Assembly (NCBI RefSeq): GCF_000756655.1
Contig: NZ_ARXU01000008.1
Span: 62,001-126,000 of the forward strand
Reading direction: 5' to 3'
From: Alcanivorax jadensis T9
GTDB lineage: Bacteria; Pseudomonadota; Gammaproteobacteria; Pseudomonadales; Alcanivoracaceae
Length of the DNA stretch: 64,000 nt
Shown: in pieces, positions 1 to 6,549 of the stretch
Layout of the letters: every line of letters begins with the position of its first letter
Position numbering within the stretch: position 1 is the first letter of the stretch
Translations under genes and position numbers: made by a program
Notes under the pieces: model-generated
Databases searched by the model: none
The model's input: only the letters and a program-made list of their open reading frames with translations
What the model was told of the DNA's origin: nothing

Positions 1-504
1 CAGGGCGCGCACGTCCAGTTCCTGCTCGATCTCGCTTGCCAGCGCATCCTCTTTCTTTCGCATGCCCTGCCAGATCGTCCAGGTCATCAGCGTGCCGAAT
101 ACACCTAGCAGCACCAGCGCATCAACCCGTGTGATTTCGCCGTCCAGCAGTTGCCACGCGGCCAGGCCGGTGACCAGTGCAAGGATGGGCAGCTCCTTGC
201 GTAGCACCTGCGAATGCACGGCGATGGGGCTGATCAGGGCGGTAATCCCCAGGATCAGAGCAATGTTGGTGATGTTCGAGCCATAGGCGTTGCCCAGCGC
301 GATTCCCGGATTCCCCTGGGAGGCCGCCAGCGCCGACACCACCATCTCCGGCGCGGAGGTACCGAAACCGACCACCACCATGCCGATCAGCAGCGGCGGC
401 ATACCGAAGTGGGAAGCCGTGGAGGCGGAGCCCTCCACAAACCGGTTGGCACTCCACACCAGCAGCAACAAACCAGCAACTATCGCGACGGAAGCGAAAA
501 TCAT
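1..504 (-). CDS. Na+/Ca2+ antiporter (YrbG-like), partial
   Basis: Reading frame on the minus strand starts at ATG 504 and runs open through position 1, so the C-terminal half lies outside the window. The visible 168 residues carry the alpha-1 repeat motif of the cation/Ca2+ exchanger family: GFGTSAPE around residues 47-54, then GNAYGSNITN in the next helix. They are followed by hydrophobic segments and an acidic, charged cytosolic loop (KKEDALASEIEQE). The family exchanges Na+ for Ca2+ across the inner membrane. An AAGGAG lies about 12 nt upstream of the ATG. In the pre-insertion chromosome this gene would have been the downstream neighbour of ssrA. Family assignment is firm; the exact substrate is not. 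Confidence 0.85.
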   Translation of the reverse strand, partial: MIFASVAIVAGLLLLVWSANRFVEGSASTASHFGMPPLLIGMVVVGFGTSAPEMVVSALAASQGNPGIALGNAYGSNITNIALILGITALISPIAVHSQVLRKELPILALVTGLAAWQLLDGEITRVDALVLLGVFGTLMTWTIWQGMRKKEDALASEIEQELDVRAL

Positions 505-889
505 ACGAACTACATGCTCCTTGAAACGGTGAAGGGTCGCCCACCGATTGGTCGATACTGGGTGTAAGTGATCAGAGGCTGGCGATGTGTAAAAACACTG
601 ATTTTCTAACGCTTCCTGCCCTATGCGTAAATCAGATTCTATTGGTGAGACGGGCTCTCTCGTCAAGATAAATCACCATGCTCGCTTGGCGATTTTTGGT
701 ATGACCTCATTCTTGATCAGGAAGGGGTAGGTATCGCTCTGGGGAAAAGGTTTTCAGTGAGATGAGCAAATAGTCGGATGAGATAATCGTCGGTCAAGCA
801 TTAGCAACGGCATCTAACCCTTCGGGGCCCTCATCGTGGGCGGGAGTTGTGTTGACGAGTCTGCAAGCGAGTTATTAGCAGATCGACAA
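505..889. other. Intergenic host DNA, no gene seen
   Basis: About 385 bases between the antiporter start and the old ssrA terminator. Short open frames exist on both strands but none has a ribosome binding site or a recognisable protein. The antiporter promoter presumably lies here; I could not define it. Confidence 0.5.
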
Positions 890-925
890 AGAAAAAGGGC
901 TAGCCCTCTCGGGATAGCCCTTTTC
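890..925 (-). terminator. Former ssrA terminator, displaced by prophage
   Basis: Read on the minus strand this is a 14-bp stem with one mismatch (AAAAGGGCTATCCC pairing with GGGCTAGCCCTTTT), a GAGA loop and a T tract. It sits immediately downstream (minus sense) of the 26-nt ssrA 3'-end copy at 932-957. That is where the native tmRNA terminator would be before integration. Inference: the prophage separated it from ssrA. Confidence 0.75.
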
Positions 926-957
926 TTTGATTGGTGGAGCCGGCGGGAATCGAACCC
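923..957. repeat. attL: direct repeat of ssrA 3' end
   Basis: Matches 12657-12691 over 35 bp with one mismatch (A930 versus T12664). The repeat covers the T-arm/acceptor end of tmRNA, including the complement of the encoded CCA at 932-934. Beyond 957 the two copies diverge. It marks the left boundary of the integrated phage. Confidence 0.9.
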
Positions 958-1084
958 TATTTTGCTGGCCCTCATTGCCTCCCTATTCTCCCCAAAGCCC
1001 CACAATCACTGGGCCACTATTCATTCCCAACCCGCTATAACCCGCTATTTCAGGCAGTGTTTTCGACACTTTCTCGTCACTTTC

Positions 1085-1348
1085 TTAGCGTCTCAGTGTT
1101 ACTGGTCGATTGTCTGTTTCAGTATTTGCGACAGCATTTACCAAGCAGCAAGAGCATGGACATACCCGGCTGAACAAGTTTTGAGCAATTGCAGCAGCCT
1201 CGCTGCTCGTCCTGCACATACCCAAGAATACCCTTCCGCCTTCCTGGGGGATCAGTCCACATCCTTGCTTGTGGATCTCACGAAAGCCCTGGGGTGAGGG
1301 TGATTTGCTTACGTAGTACCGTTCCACTGGTAGCCCTATCCATTTCAT
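1085..1348 (-). CDS. Small hypothetical protein with HKxGC motif
   Basis: 87-residue minus-strand frame beginning MKWIGLPVERYYVSK. It contains YYVSKSPSPQG, then EIHKQGC, then FLG and two closely spaced cysteines (CPCSCC) near residue 70. The pattern YYV...G..E(V/I)HK.GC....YLG followed by a CC pair resembles a widespread family of small uncharacterised proteins often found on mobile DNA. I know the pattern, not a function. The start is uncertain because AAGG lies only one base before the ATG. It sits at the far left end of the prophage in the cargo zone, transcribed away from yefM. Could be a spurious frame, but the motif match argues for a gene. Confidence 0.5.
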   Translation of the reverse strand: MKWIGLPVERYYVSKSPSPQGFREIHKQGCGLIPQEGGRVFLGMCRTSSEAAAIAQNLFSRVCPCSCCLVNAVANTETDNRPVTLRR

Positions 1349-1521
1349 CCTTGATGATAGGAAGCCTATTGAGTCCAGGTTTAAAGGAGCAATGTCGATA
1401 TAGAGGAAAAGGGTGTAAGAGAATTCTTATGCTCATGGCGTTCCTTTTCTAGAGGACCATTTGGACTCAATTCACATGGAGCATTACTACTCTCGATCCC
1501 ACTGACCAGTAACTGTCCCTC
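1349..1521. other. Prophage left-end spacer, nothing recognised
   Basis: AT-rich spacer between the HKxGC small protein and the yefM operator. No supported ORF, RNA or repeat. It may hold the promoter of the leftward small gene. Confidence 0.4.
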
Positions 1522-1550
1522 TTGACAGTATGTACAGGTTTCTGTACATT
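1522..1550 (+). promoter_or_regulatory. yefM-yoeB promoter/operator
   Basis: TTGACA at 1522-1527, a 17-nt spacer and TACATT at 1545-1550. Overlapping it is a perfect inverted repeat at 1530-1549 containing two TGTACA hexamers at 1531-1536 and 1543-1548, centres 12 bp apart. TGTACA cores spaced by 12 bp are the known operator signature of the E. coli yefM-yoeB autoregulated promoter. Its position upstream of the toxin-antitoxin pair fits, though it lies about 250 nt before the yefM start. Confidence 0.75.
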
Positions 1551-1801
1551 AGTCATTATTCAATACCGAAACCAAGGAGTTAACCATGACCTGAACCCAA
1601 CGCAAACTCGACCTATCAATGTAACAATACAGCTTTCGAGTAATAAGCGGTAGGCGTAGGCCATTGAATATATTACAAATAATGGCGCTGCAGAGAGGAG
1701 CGACAAATAGTCGTGCAGTTAAAAAGCCTTGTTTCGCTTTCGATGAGCTTCACGTCATGTGCCAAGTTTGGCAATGACGTTATAGGAGGAGCGGCCAAGA
1801 G
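1551..1801 (+). other. Long leader of yefM with aborted start and hairpin
   Basis: Between promoter and yefM there is a well-formed start site (AAGGAG 1574-1579, ATG 1586) whose reading frame stops after two codons (ATG ACC TGA, 1586-1594). Then about 160 nt without coding potential, and a hairpin at 1752-1780 (arms ACGTCAT-g-TGCCAA and TTGGCAATGACGT). A second AGGAGG at 1784-1789 precedes the real yefM ATG. The layout suggests an insertion or rearrangement between the original start site and the antitoxin gene, or a regulatory leader. Confidence 0.5.
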
Positions 1802-2101
1802 ATGGCCCATAGTGATATGAATATTATTTCTTACACAAACGCACGTGCCGGATTAAAGCAGTTAATGGATGAGGTTTGTATTGACCATGAGCCTGCGGTT
1901 ATCACGCGACAGAGCGGCGACCCTGTTGTTGTGCTTTCGCTGTCAGATTTCAAGAGTTTAGAGGAAACACTCTATCTCTTGTCTTCCCAGGCGAATGTCA
2001 ATCACCTAAAGAAATCTATTTCCGAGCTCGGTTCCGGCAAAATTATCTATAAGGAACCCGTAAATGTCACAGAAGAAACAGAAACAGAAGCCGAAGACTG
2101 A
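1802..2101 (+). CDS. yefM: Antitoxin of the YefM/Phd family
   Basis: 99-residue protein. After a short leader the body reads MNIISYTNARAGLKQLMDEV, the typical YefM DNA-binding N-terminus, followed by EPAVITRQSGDPVVVLSLSDFKSLEETLYLL, the family signature. The C-terminal tail, rich in Glu and Lys, would wrap and inhibit the toxin. ATG 1802 is chosen because AGGAGG lies 12 nt upstream; ATG 1817 is the alternative and would give the usual YefM N-terminus. The gene overlaps yoeB by 38 bp. YefM neutralises YoeB and, with it, represses the operon; TGTACA operator elements lie at 1530-1549. Carried as prophage cargo, it may stabilise the element or act in phage defence. Confidence 0.9.
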   Translation: MAHSDMNIISYTNARAGLKQLMDEVCIDHEPAVITRQSGDPVVVLSLSDFKSLEETLYLLSSQANVNHLKKSISELGSGKIIYKEPVNVTEETETEAED

Positions 2102-2363
2102 CTCCACCAAGATCGTTGCCTGGACGGAGTCAGCTTGGAACGACTATCTATATTGGCAAGTAGAAAATACCAAGATAAAAGACCGTATCGATCGTTTAAT
2201 AACAGAATCCCTTCGAACACCCTTCCACGGGATAGGTAAGCCTGAACCCTTAAAAGCCAATTTGAGCGGTTTCTGGTCTAGGCGAATAGACAACCAGCAT
2301 CGCTTTATTTATGCCTTTTTGGATGGTGAATTAAGCATTTTATCTTGCAGGTACCATTACTGA
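2064..2363 (+). CDS. yoeB: YoeB-type mRNA interferase toxin
   Basis: 99-residue protein with the YoeB core: AWTESAWNDYLYWQ, TPFHGIGKPEPLKANLSGFWSRRI, QHRFIYAF and the C-terminal CRYHY. In E. coli YoeB the conserved Glu, Arg and the last His-Tyr form the active site of this ribosome-dependent RNase; the corresponding residues are present (Glu in KPEPLK, Arg in SRRID, His-Tyr at the end). The first 16 residues (MSQKKQKQKPKTDSTK) extend beyond the usual start and come from the overlap with yefM, so translation could begin further in. It is coupled to yefM and appears intact. Confidence 0.92.
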   Translation: MSQKKQKQKPKTDSTKIVAWTESAWNDYLYWQVENTKIKDRIDRLITESLRTPFHGIGKPEPLKANLSGFWSRRIDNQHRFIYAFLDGELSILSCRYHY

Positions 2364-2477
2364 CTGGTATCACATTCGATATAGCGTTATTTGCCTTCGG
2401 TATATTCGGCCTCGCACTAGATGGGGCCGACCAAAGACTAATGCCAATATATCGATCCCGCCTTTCGAATGATGTCA

Positions 2478-3128
2478 TCATAGTTCATCCAAGCCGAAAT
2501 CAAACGTTGGGGCTGGTATAGCTCTACGTGTCAAAAAAACCCCAATCACTCTGCTGCCAGGAAAAGCCTTCAGTAATACTTGTTTCATTGCTTTAAAGTG
2601 CCGCCCGGTAGTCAGAACATCGTCGAAAACAATAATGAAGTTTTTTATCTGTTCCACCTGCGTCAAATCGATTTTGTATAGATTTACTAGTTCCTCAACA
2701 CTACCTCTGCTATTAGCAGTGTGAGAGGCTTCCGTGCTAACCATTTGGGTCACAATTTCACGAAAGTCTACCTTTCCCCCGTTAGCTGAATTAAATACCT
2801 TTAGTGCCTGTATGAGTCTATCGTCATAAAGTGAATCTTCTTTATTCTTCGAAGGCGGTACAGGAACAAACGTGCATTGGTCAAGATCGAACCCAGGACT
2901 TCTCAATAGGTTGGCGGCCTGAGATATAGCCACGTCTTTGTATTTGTATTCAGGTTTTCCCTTTCGCGACACGCACTTCTTAAAATTATAAATCAACTGA
3001 TTCGATTCGCTGTGAGATGCACCTTTTTGGGCTGTGTATTCACCAAAAAAATAACATTCGTCGTCATCAGTTAATAAATAATGATCGCCTCTGTTGCTGC
3101 TATCAATTTGAGTTAGGCGCCATGTCAT
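2478..3128 (-). CDS. Phosphoribosyltransferase-domain protein, ShosT-like toxin candidate
   Basis: 216 residues. The C-terminal half holds a type-I phosphoribosyltransferase fold: FVPVPPSKNKEDSLYDDR near residue 88, and the PRPP-binding loop FIIVFDDVLTTGRHF around residues 163-177, followed by VIGVFLTRRA. The N-terminal region is not recognised. It begins four bases inside the upstream DprA-like gene (ATGA overlap at 3125-3128), so the two are translationally coupled. A DprA-like antitoxin paired with a PRTase toxin is the architecture of ShosTA, reported as an anti-phage toxin-antitoxin system found on prophages and satellites. The assignment rests on domain pairing. Alternative: a ComF-like protein, but a lone ComF with a DprA partner on a phage is less likely. 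Confidence 0.7.
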   Translation of the reverse strand: MTWRLTQIDSSNRGDHYLLTDDDECYFFGEYTAQKGASHSESNQLIYNFKKCVSRKGKPEYKYKDVAISQAANLLRSPGFDLDQCTFVPVPPSKNKEDSLYDDRLIQALKVFNSANGGKVDFREIVTQMVSTEASHTANSRGSVEELVNLYKIDLTQVEQIKNFIIVFDDVLTTGRHFKAMKQVLLKAFPGSRVIGVFLTRRAIPAPTFDFGLDEL

Positions 3129-4024
3129 ATTTTAAGCGCCCTCTTGATATCCTCAAATGTTTTTACTCTGTGAGCGCCTTTTTTTTCAAAGCGCTCAGGC
3201 CAAGTAATTTTTTTATTGTTAAAGCAGCTTTCTAAAATGAAAAGTTTTCGGCCTTGGGCGAGAGCTGCTCTTGCTTGATAAAGTGTTCCTGAAGTATCAG
3301 ATGCCTCTACAATTATAGTTGCTTCTGTTAACGCAGACATCGTGACGTTTCTTTCTGGGAAGAAATTTCTATTCGCCCTATAGTCTTGTTGTTTGTACTT
3401 AAGAAATGGAACTTGACTAATTAATAAGTGTTCTTTTGAAATTAAATCCTGTAAATCTTTGTTTTTTCTAGGGTAGATATGATTGAGAGGGGTGCCTATA
3501 ACTGCGATAGTGTTCCCGCCGCTTTCTATCGCTGCAGTATGTGCTGCCGTATCAACCCCTTCAGCCAGCCCTGAAACAACAGTATAGCCCTCTGCTACTA
3601 GCATTTTGGCTAATTTTTTAGTCCTTCTTACTCCATCTTCCGAAACCTTTCTCGCACCTACAATTGCAATCGCTTTCGAAAAAACCAAGTCCCAGTTTCC
3701 GCAGAAATAAAAGACTTCTATCGGATTTTTAGCATCTCTAAGTTTTTGTGGGTACTCAAAACTACCATTAATTCTTATGCCAAGATTTAAACCGTTAGGC
3801 TGTGATAAAACAGCTTCATTTAAAAATGACTTGGCTGTCTCTAGTTCTTTTTCGCTAACAAAATCTGAAGGCAGGAAGTCAGGGTGTTGACGGAATTTGT
3901 CGGCAATACGCTTAAAGGTTGCTCCATCCCTTATCCAAAGAGCCTCATAAGCCGCCATTTCCTCTGCTGGCGATATTGCCCTATCAAAGGGCGAATCTGT
4001 TCCAAAAAGAGAACCTATACTCAT
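3125..4024 (-). CDS. DprA/Smf-like SLOG protein, ShosA-like antitoxin candidate
   Basis: 299 residues. The first 100 are not recognised. From about residue 105 the protein shows the DprA Rossmann (SLOG) fold: AIVGARKVSEDG, VVSGLAEGVDTAAHTAAI, NTIAVIGTPLNHIYP, FFPERNVTMSALTEATIIVEASDTSGTLYQA and ALAQGRKLFIL. Chromosomal DprA loads RecA on incoming DNA, but this copy is shorter, lacks the C-terminal winged helix seen in many DprA proteins, sits on a prophage and is fused by ATGA overlap to a PRTase gene. That pairing fits ShosTA, where the DprA-like protein is the antitoxin. The promoter is probably that of the repressor gene 70 bp upstream on the same strand. Base composition is AT-rich compared with the phage core. 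Confidence 0.75.
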   Translation of the reverse strand: MSIGSLFGTDSPFDRAISPAEEMAAYEALWIRDGATFKRIADKFRQHPDFLPSDFVSEKELETAKSFLNEAVLSQPNGLNLGIRINGSFEYPQKLRDAKNPIEVFYFCGNWDLVFSKAIAIVGARKVSEDGVRRTKKLAKMLVAEGYTVVSGLAEGVDTAAHTAAIESGGNTIAVIGTPLNHIYPRKNKDLQDLISKEHLLISQVPFLKYKQQDYRANRNFFPERNVTMSALTEATIIVEASDTSGTLYQARAALAQGRKLFILESCFNNKKITWPERFEKKGAHRVKTFEDIKRALKI

Positions 4025-4093
4025 TTCAGTCTCACATTCTTTCTCATGAATCTTGGATTTTAAACCATCGCTCTGCGGCGATCTTTGTAAGTC

Positions 4094-4366
4094 TTACCCC
4101 AGCCCCGGTTTGCTTAAATTTCCGTTTGCAAGATCATACTCTGGGCTCACTTGACCAACCTCCGGCATTACCTCACCTGTTACAAGCCACCATCTGTATC
4201 GAGGGAATACGCGTCCAAGTATTTCAATTTCCTCGGCAGCAAAGCGCGCTCTACCCCGCTTAATGTTTTGCCACCTGGTGTAATCGCTGTTTCCAGCATC
4301 TGCCAGTTCTTTAAGGCTGACGCTTTCCAGTAATTGCCTTGCTCTATCAACAATCGCAGATTCCAT
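4094..4366 (-). CDS. Phage repressor-like HTH protein
   Basis: 90 residues, N-terminal helix-turn-helix likely in LLESVSLKELADAGNSDYTRWQNIKRGRARFAAEEIEIL (about residues 13-50), followed by a short tail (YRWWLVTGEVMPEVG) like that of small phage Cro/CI-type proteins. It is divergent from the excisionase-like gene at 4487. The 120-bp gap holds two perfect palindromes of the type RTGTAC-N3-GTACAY, so it most likely binds there. Position and orientation match the repressor of Pf phages (Pf4r). ATG 4366 was chosen; an alternative long frame on the same strand in another register is not supported. Confidence 0.75.
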   Translation of the reverse strand: MESAIVDRARQLLESVSLKELADAGNSDYTRWQNIKRGRARFAAEEIEILGRVFPRYRWWLVTGEVMPEVGQVSPEYDLANGNLSKPGLG

Positions 4367-4381
4367 AGGAAAACTTCATTT

Positions 4382-4396
4382 GTGTACCTAGTACAC
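4382..4396. promoter_or_regulatory. Operator 1: palindrome GTGTAC-N3-GTACAC
   Basis: Perfect 6-bp inverted repeat with a 3-nt spacer (CTA), 15 bp upstream of the repressor start. A second, near-identical palindrome lies 31 bp away centre to centre, about three helical turns, as expected for cooperative dimers. Confidence 0.7.
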
Positions 4397-4412
4397 TTCT
4401 GCATTAATGAGT

Positions 4413-4432
4413 ATGTACTAAGTACATGTACA
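4413..4432. promoter_or_regulatory. Operator 2: palindrome ATGTAC-N3-GTACAT
   Basis: Perfect inverted repeat at 4413-4427 (spacer TAA), followed by an overlapping GTACATGTAC palindrome to 4431. With the site at 4382-4396 it forms the divergent control region between the lysogeny genes (leftward) and the phage replication/structural genes (rightward). Confidence 0.7.
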
Positions 4433-4486
4433 TAATACACAATAACTTCATACCACGTTTATCTTGAACATAGTGGAACAAAGCCG

Positions 4487-4696
4487 ATGGTAGCGGAACT
4501 ACAAGAATCAATCACCTCTCGTCCGGACTGGCCCCCGGTCATGCCGTGGCGCGAATTCGCTGACTGGTGCCGCGCAGAGCAAGGCGTCGTCCAGGGCTGG
4601 ATAGAACGTGGCTACCTACCCACGATCAAGTTCGGCAAACACCGCATGGTGAACGTGGCCGCTCTGATCGACCAACTGAAAGAAGATGAGGTGTAG
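4487..4696 (+). CDS. Excisionase-like/MerR-type HTH protein
   Basis: 69 residues. WREFADWCRAEQGVVQGWIERGYLPTIKFGKHRMVNVAALIDQL is a winged helix-turn-helix of the excisionase/MerR kind, in which the helix (EQGVVQGWIERG) precedes a short wing (IKFGKHRMVN). It is the first rightward gene opposite the repressor, the place of the XisF excisionase/regulator of Pf4. Inference: it promotes excision and switches on replication. No strong ribosome site precedes ATG 4487; ATG 4541 (MPWREF) is an alternative start. The downstream gene follows after 2 bases. Confidence 0.7.
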   Translation: MVAELQESITSRPDWPPVMPWREFADWCRAEQGVVQGWIERGYLPTIKFGKHRMVNVAALIDQLKEDEV

Positions 4697-4698
4697 CC

Positions 4699-4920
4699 AT
4701 GAACCCACTCAAGGACCTATCCCAGCGTTACCCGCGTCTTGCCGAGATACTGGACCAACTGTCCGCCGCTAAAGGCATGGACCGTCACGAGCACTACGTA
4801 CGCGCCTGCGGCTTCCTCGAAGGCCTCTCTGCAGCCGACGTGACAACAAAATCAGAGTCCTCCGCTCTGAACGTATGTCTGTGCAACGTCCTTTTCGGCC
4901 TGGTCGTTGAGAGGGCATAG
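4699..4920 (+). CDS. Hypothetical prophage protein
   Basis: 73 residues, preceded by GAGGTG at a good distance and starting two bases after the excisionase-like gene, so part of the same early operon. Mostly helical and charged (PLKDLSQRYPRLAEILDQL). No known domain recognised. Position corresponds to the small ORFs between regulator and ssDNA-binding protein in Pf phages. Confidence 0.65.
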   Translation: MNPLKDLSQRYPRLAEILDQLSAAKGMDRHEHYVRACGFLEGLSAADVTTKSESSALNVCLCNVLFGLVVERA

Positions 4921-4922
4921 CC

Positions 4923-5129
4923 ATGATTGAGTGCGTGACTTATCCAGATCTGTTGGAGCTCATCGAAGCCACAGAGCCACTTTTCAATTGGTTATGCCTG
5001 CTGGCAGGTTACGGCTTCTTTGCTATCGGTCGCGATATTCTCGTTTATGTAGACCGTGTTTGGTTGGGCCATGTCGAGCCTTGCCCATGCTCACTTTCAA
5101 CCCGTTCAAACACTGAAGGCGAGGTGTAA
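4923..5129 (+). CDS. Hypothetical prophage membrane protein
   Basis: 68 residues starting two bases after the previous stop (tag-cc-ATG). One probable transmembrane segment, LFNWLCLLAGYGFFAIGRDILVYV (about residues 20-43), and a Cys-rich C-terminus. Function unknown; part of the tightly packed early region. Confidence 0.55.
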   Translation: MIECVTYPDLLELIEATEPLFNWLCLLAGYGFFAIGRDILVYVDRVWLGHVEPCPCSLSTRSNTEGEV

Positions 5130-5131
5130 CC

Positions 5132-5473
5132 ATGCCCCGCCTGGCAGGAAGCCCCCAGACCCCCATCGCCACAGGCGATAACAGCCCGCGGGAAAGCGTC
5201 GCTACGGGAACCCCCATTTCCCGGGCGACACCGCGCCCCCGGCGCACCCCTGAGGCACAACACCCCGCAACCGCCTCAGCACGCTTCCTCGCCCGTTTCG
5301 GCGCGCGTACCAGCCTCGCAGCCCCTGACCCCCTTTCCCGTGCCATGAACAACACAGGTTCAGCCCATGGAACAGCAAAAAGTCACGTTATTGCTGGCGC
5401 TTCTGCTCTCGCTCCTGCTGACCCAGCAGCCCCCCAAACCGCAAGCCAGCACACGGGAGGTGGCCAGCAATGA
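5132..5473 (+). CDS. Hypothetical Pro/Ala/Thr/Arg-rich protein
   Basis: 113 residues, preceded by GAGGTG 6 nt before ATG 5132, the same ribosome site as its neighbours, and ending in an ATGA overlap with the next gene (5470). The composition is low-complexity and basic, with no recognised domain, so it could be disordered or nucleic-acid binding. A nested frame from ATG 5367 encodes a short protein with a signal-like N-terminus (MEQQKVTLLLALLLSLLL), but it has no good ribosome site. Confidence 0.5.
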   Translation: MPRLAGSPQTPIATGDNSPRESVATGTPISRATPRPRRTPEAQHPATASARFLARFGARTSLAAPDPLSRAMNNTGSAHGTAKSHVIAGASALAPADPAAPQTASQHTGGGQQ

Positions 5474-5793
5474 ACGCTACTACCGCCAAGCTTATCTTTC
5501 GCCGCATAGCCAAACGCAGCTACAGCACCTGCGGCCTGTACCGAGTCCGCGAACTGCGCCCCGGACTTTTCGTTTCTGAACGCACCTGGCTGCCCTTCGA
5601 GAAGCCCGCCCACCTGTATGCCAAAGCGTGGTGCTTCGTGGGCTTCGCCGACACTGAAGCCAAAGCCAAAACCCTCTGTGAGCAGACCGAAAAGAAGCTC
5701 CAGAAGAAGGCACCCAGTTTCCAACGCAGTACCCATACCCAAACGGGCCTAAACGCCCAACACGACCTGCTAACCACCCACAAAGGTAACTAA
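5470..5793 (+). CDS. Hypothetical prophage protein
   Basis: 107 residues. GGGAGGTGG precedes ATG 5470, and the start overlaps the previous stop. The sequence has a basic N-terminus (KLIFRRIAKRSYSTCGLYRVRELRPGLFVSERTW) and a Lys-rich, amphipathic middle (TEAKAKTLCEQTEKKLQKK). Not recognised. It lies directly before the ssDNA-binding candidate and so probably belongs to the replication/packaging genes. Confidence 0.6.
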   Translation: MNATTAKLIFRRIAKRSYSTCGLYRVRELRPGLFVSERTWLPFEKPAHLYAKAWCFVGFADTEAKAKTLCEQTEKKLQKKAPSFQRSTHTQTGLNAQHDLLTTHKGN

Positions 5794-5795
5794 CC

Positions 5796-6107
5796 ATGCA
5801 ATTCGAAATCCCTACAACCCTGCTCGGCTGCCGTCTCGTTAACGTCGATGGCAACAAATACTGCTCCGTCTACACCGGCCAGATGCCGGAAGGTGACAAC
5901 GCCAACAACTTCCGGGGCTATGAGGTCACCAAGCTCAGCGCCGACCCGGTGGTGTTCGACCAACTGGCCGACCACAAGACCCCCACCGAACGCCGCCTGC
6001 TGGCCGTCCTCAAGATGGCTGCCGGCGGCAAGTCCCAGCCCTACATCGTTGGCGTGGTCCCGGAAACGAAGACCACCACCAGCACCAGCAAGCCCGACAG
6101 CAAGTAA
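5796..6107 (+). CDS. Candidate ssDNA-binding protein (gpV analogue)
   Basis: 103 residues, two bases after the previous stop. The N-terminal 85 residues look beta-rich (LGCRLVNVDGNKYCSVYTGQ, YEVTKLSADPVVFDQL), followed by a Thr/Ser/Lys-rich tail, a layout common among inovirus ssDNA-binding proteins. The place, just before the small membrane proteins and the major coat gene, is where Pf phages carry their gpV. The sequence resembles a family of uncharacterised Vibrio filamentous-phage proteins of similar size. The call depends on position and general form rather than diagnostic residues. Confidence 0.5.
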   Translation: MQFEIPTTLLGCRLVNVDGNKYCSVYTGQMPEGDNANNFRGYEVTKLSADPVVFDQLADHKTPTERRLLAVLKMAAGGKSQPYIVGVVPETKTTTSTSKPDSK

Positions 6108-6120
6108 GGGGCGCTGAGCC

Positions 6121-6249
6121 ATGACGGAAAAACGAATTCTCTTCGGCTTCTTTGCCCTGGTCTTTTTCGGGATGTGTCTCGCAGGTGCTGGCCTGTATTT
6201 CCATCACATCAGCGCAATGGCCGGCATCGCTGCGGGCTGTACGCCCTGA
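6121..6249 (+). CDS. Small membrane protein (42 aa)
   Basis: Short frame from ATG 6121 to TGA 6249. It has a basic start (MTEKRI), one long hydrophobic stretch of about 22 residues (FGFFALVFFGMCLAGAGLYF), and a short C-terminus. Inovirus genomes carry several such one-helix proteins between the ssDNA-binding and major coat genes, usually minor virion proteins (pVII/pIX-like). Preceded by GGGGCGCTGAGCC, an acceptable ribosome site. Confidence 0.6.
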   Translation: MTEKRILFGFFALVFFGMCLAGAGLYFHHISAMAGIAAGCTP

Positions 6250-6280
6250 GTGGCTATCTGGACAGGAAGGGGATTCATCC

Positions 6281-6490
6281 ATGAACCAAATCGCGTGCAC
6301 GGACGGAGAGTGGCAACAGGCACCAGATGGCGCCCCTCTCTGCACCGGCACGCTCCAGATAGTGAGCGCGGGCGGCCCGTTTGGACTACCCGAGCTGACT
6401 TACGAGGACGCGAACTTGATCCTCGGCGCCGTGCTCTCGCTGTACGCCACGGTGTGGGGCGCCAAGAAACTCTTTGGCGTCGTTCGCTAG
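6281..6490 (+). CDS. Small membrane protein, minor coat candidate
   Basis: 69 residues from ATG 6281, with GGAAGGGG 10 nt upstream. A polar, Cys-containing N-terminal half (QIACTDGEWQQAPDGAPLCTG) precedes a single C-terminal helix (ANLILGAVLSLYATVWGAKKLFGVVR) ending in basic residues, as in inovirus coat proteins. No signal peptide is evident, so the N-terminal half would face the periplasm only by N-out insertion. It lies directly before the major coat gene. A longer frame in another register (6250-6792) contains the major coat gene and is not the start to use. Confidence 0.6.
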   Translation: MNQIACTDGEWQQAPDGAPLCTGTLQIVSAGGPFGLPELTYEDANLILGAVLSLYATVWGAKKLFGVVR

Positions 6491-6549
6491 CAACACCAAT
6501 GCAAGCAACTCAACCAAAACGCACTACCCAAACCAACTGGAGAAACACC

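Noticed and set aside
836-1297. 153-aa plus-strand frame across attL
   Set aside because: It crosses the terminator and the attachment repeat and has no ribosome site; the minus-strand 1085-1348 frame fits a known pattern better.
1596-1786. Possible integron attC site before yefM
   Set aside because: ACCCAAC fits one core end, but the other end (GTTATAG) does not match GTTRRRY and no integron integrase is near.
5367-5579. 70-aa frame with a signal-like start
   Set aside because: No ribosome site and overlaps two better-supported genes; kept only as a note.
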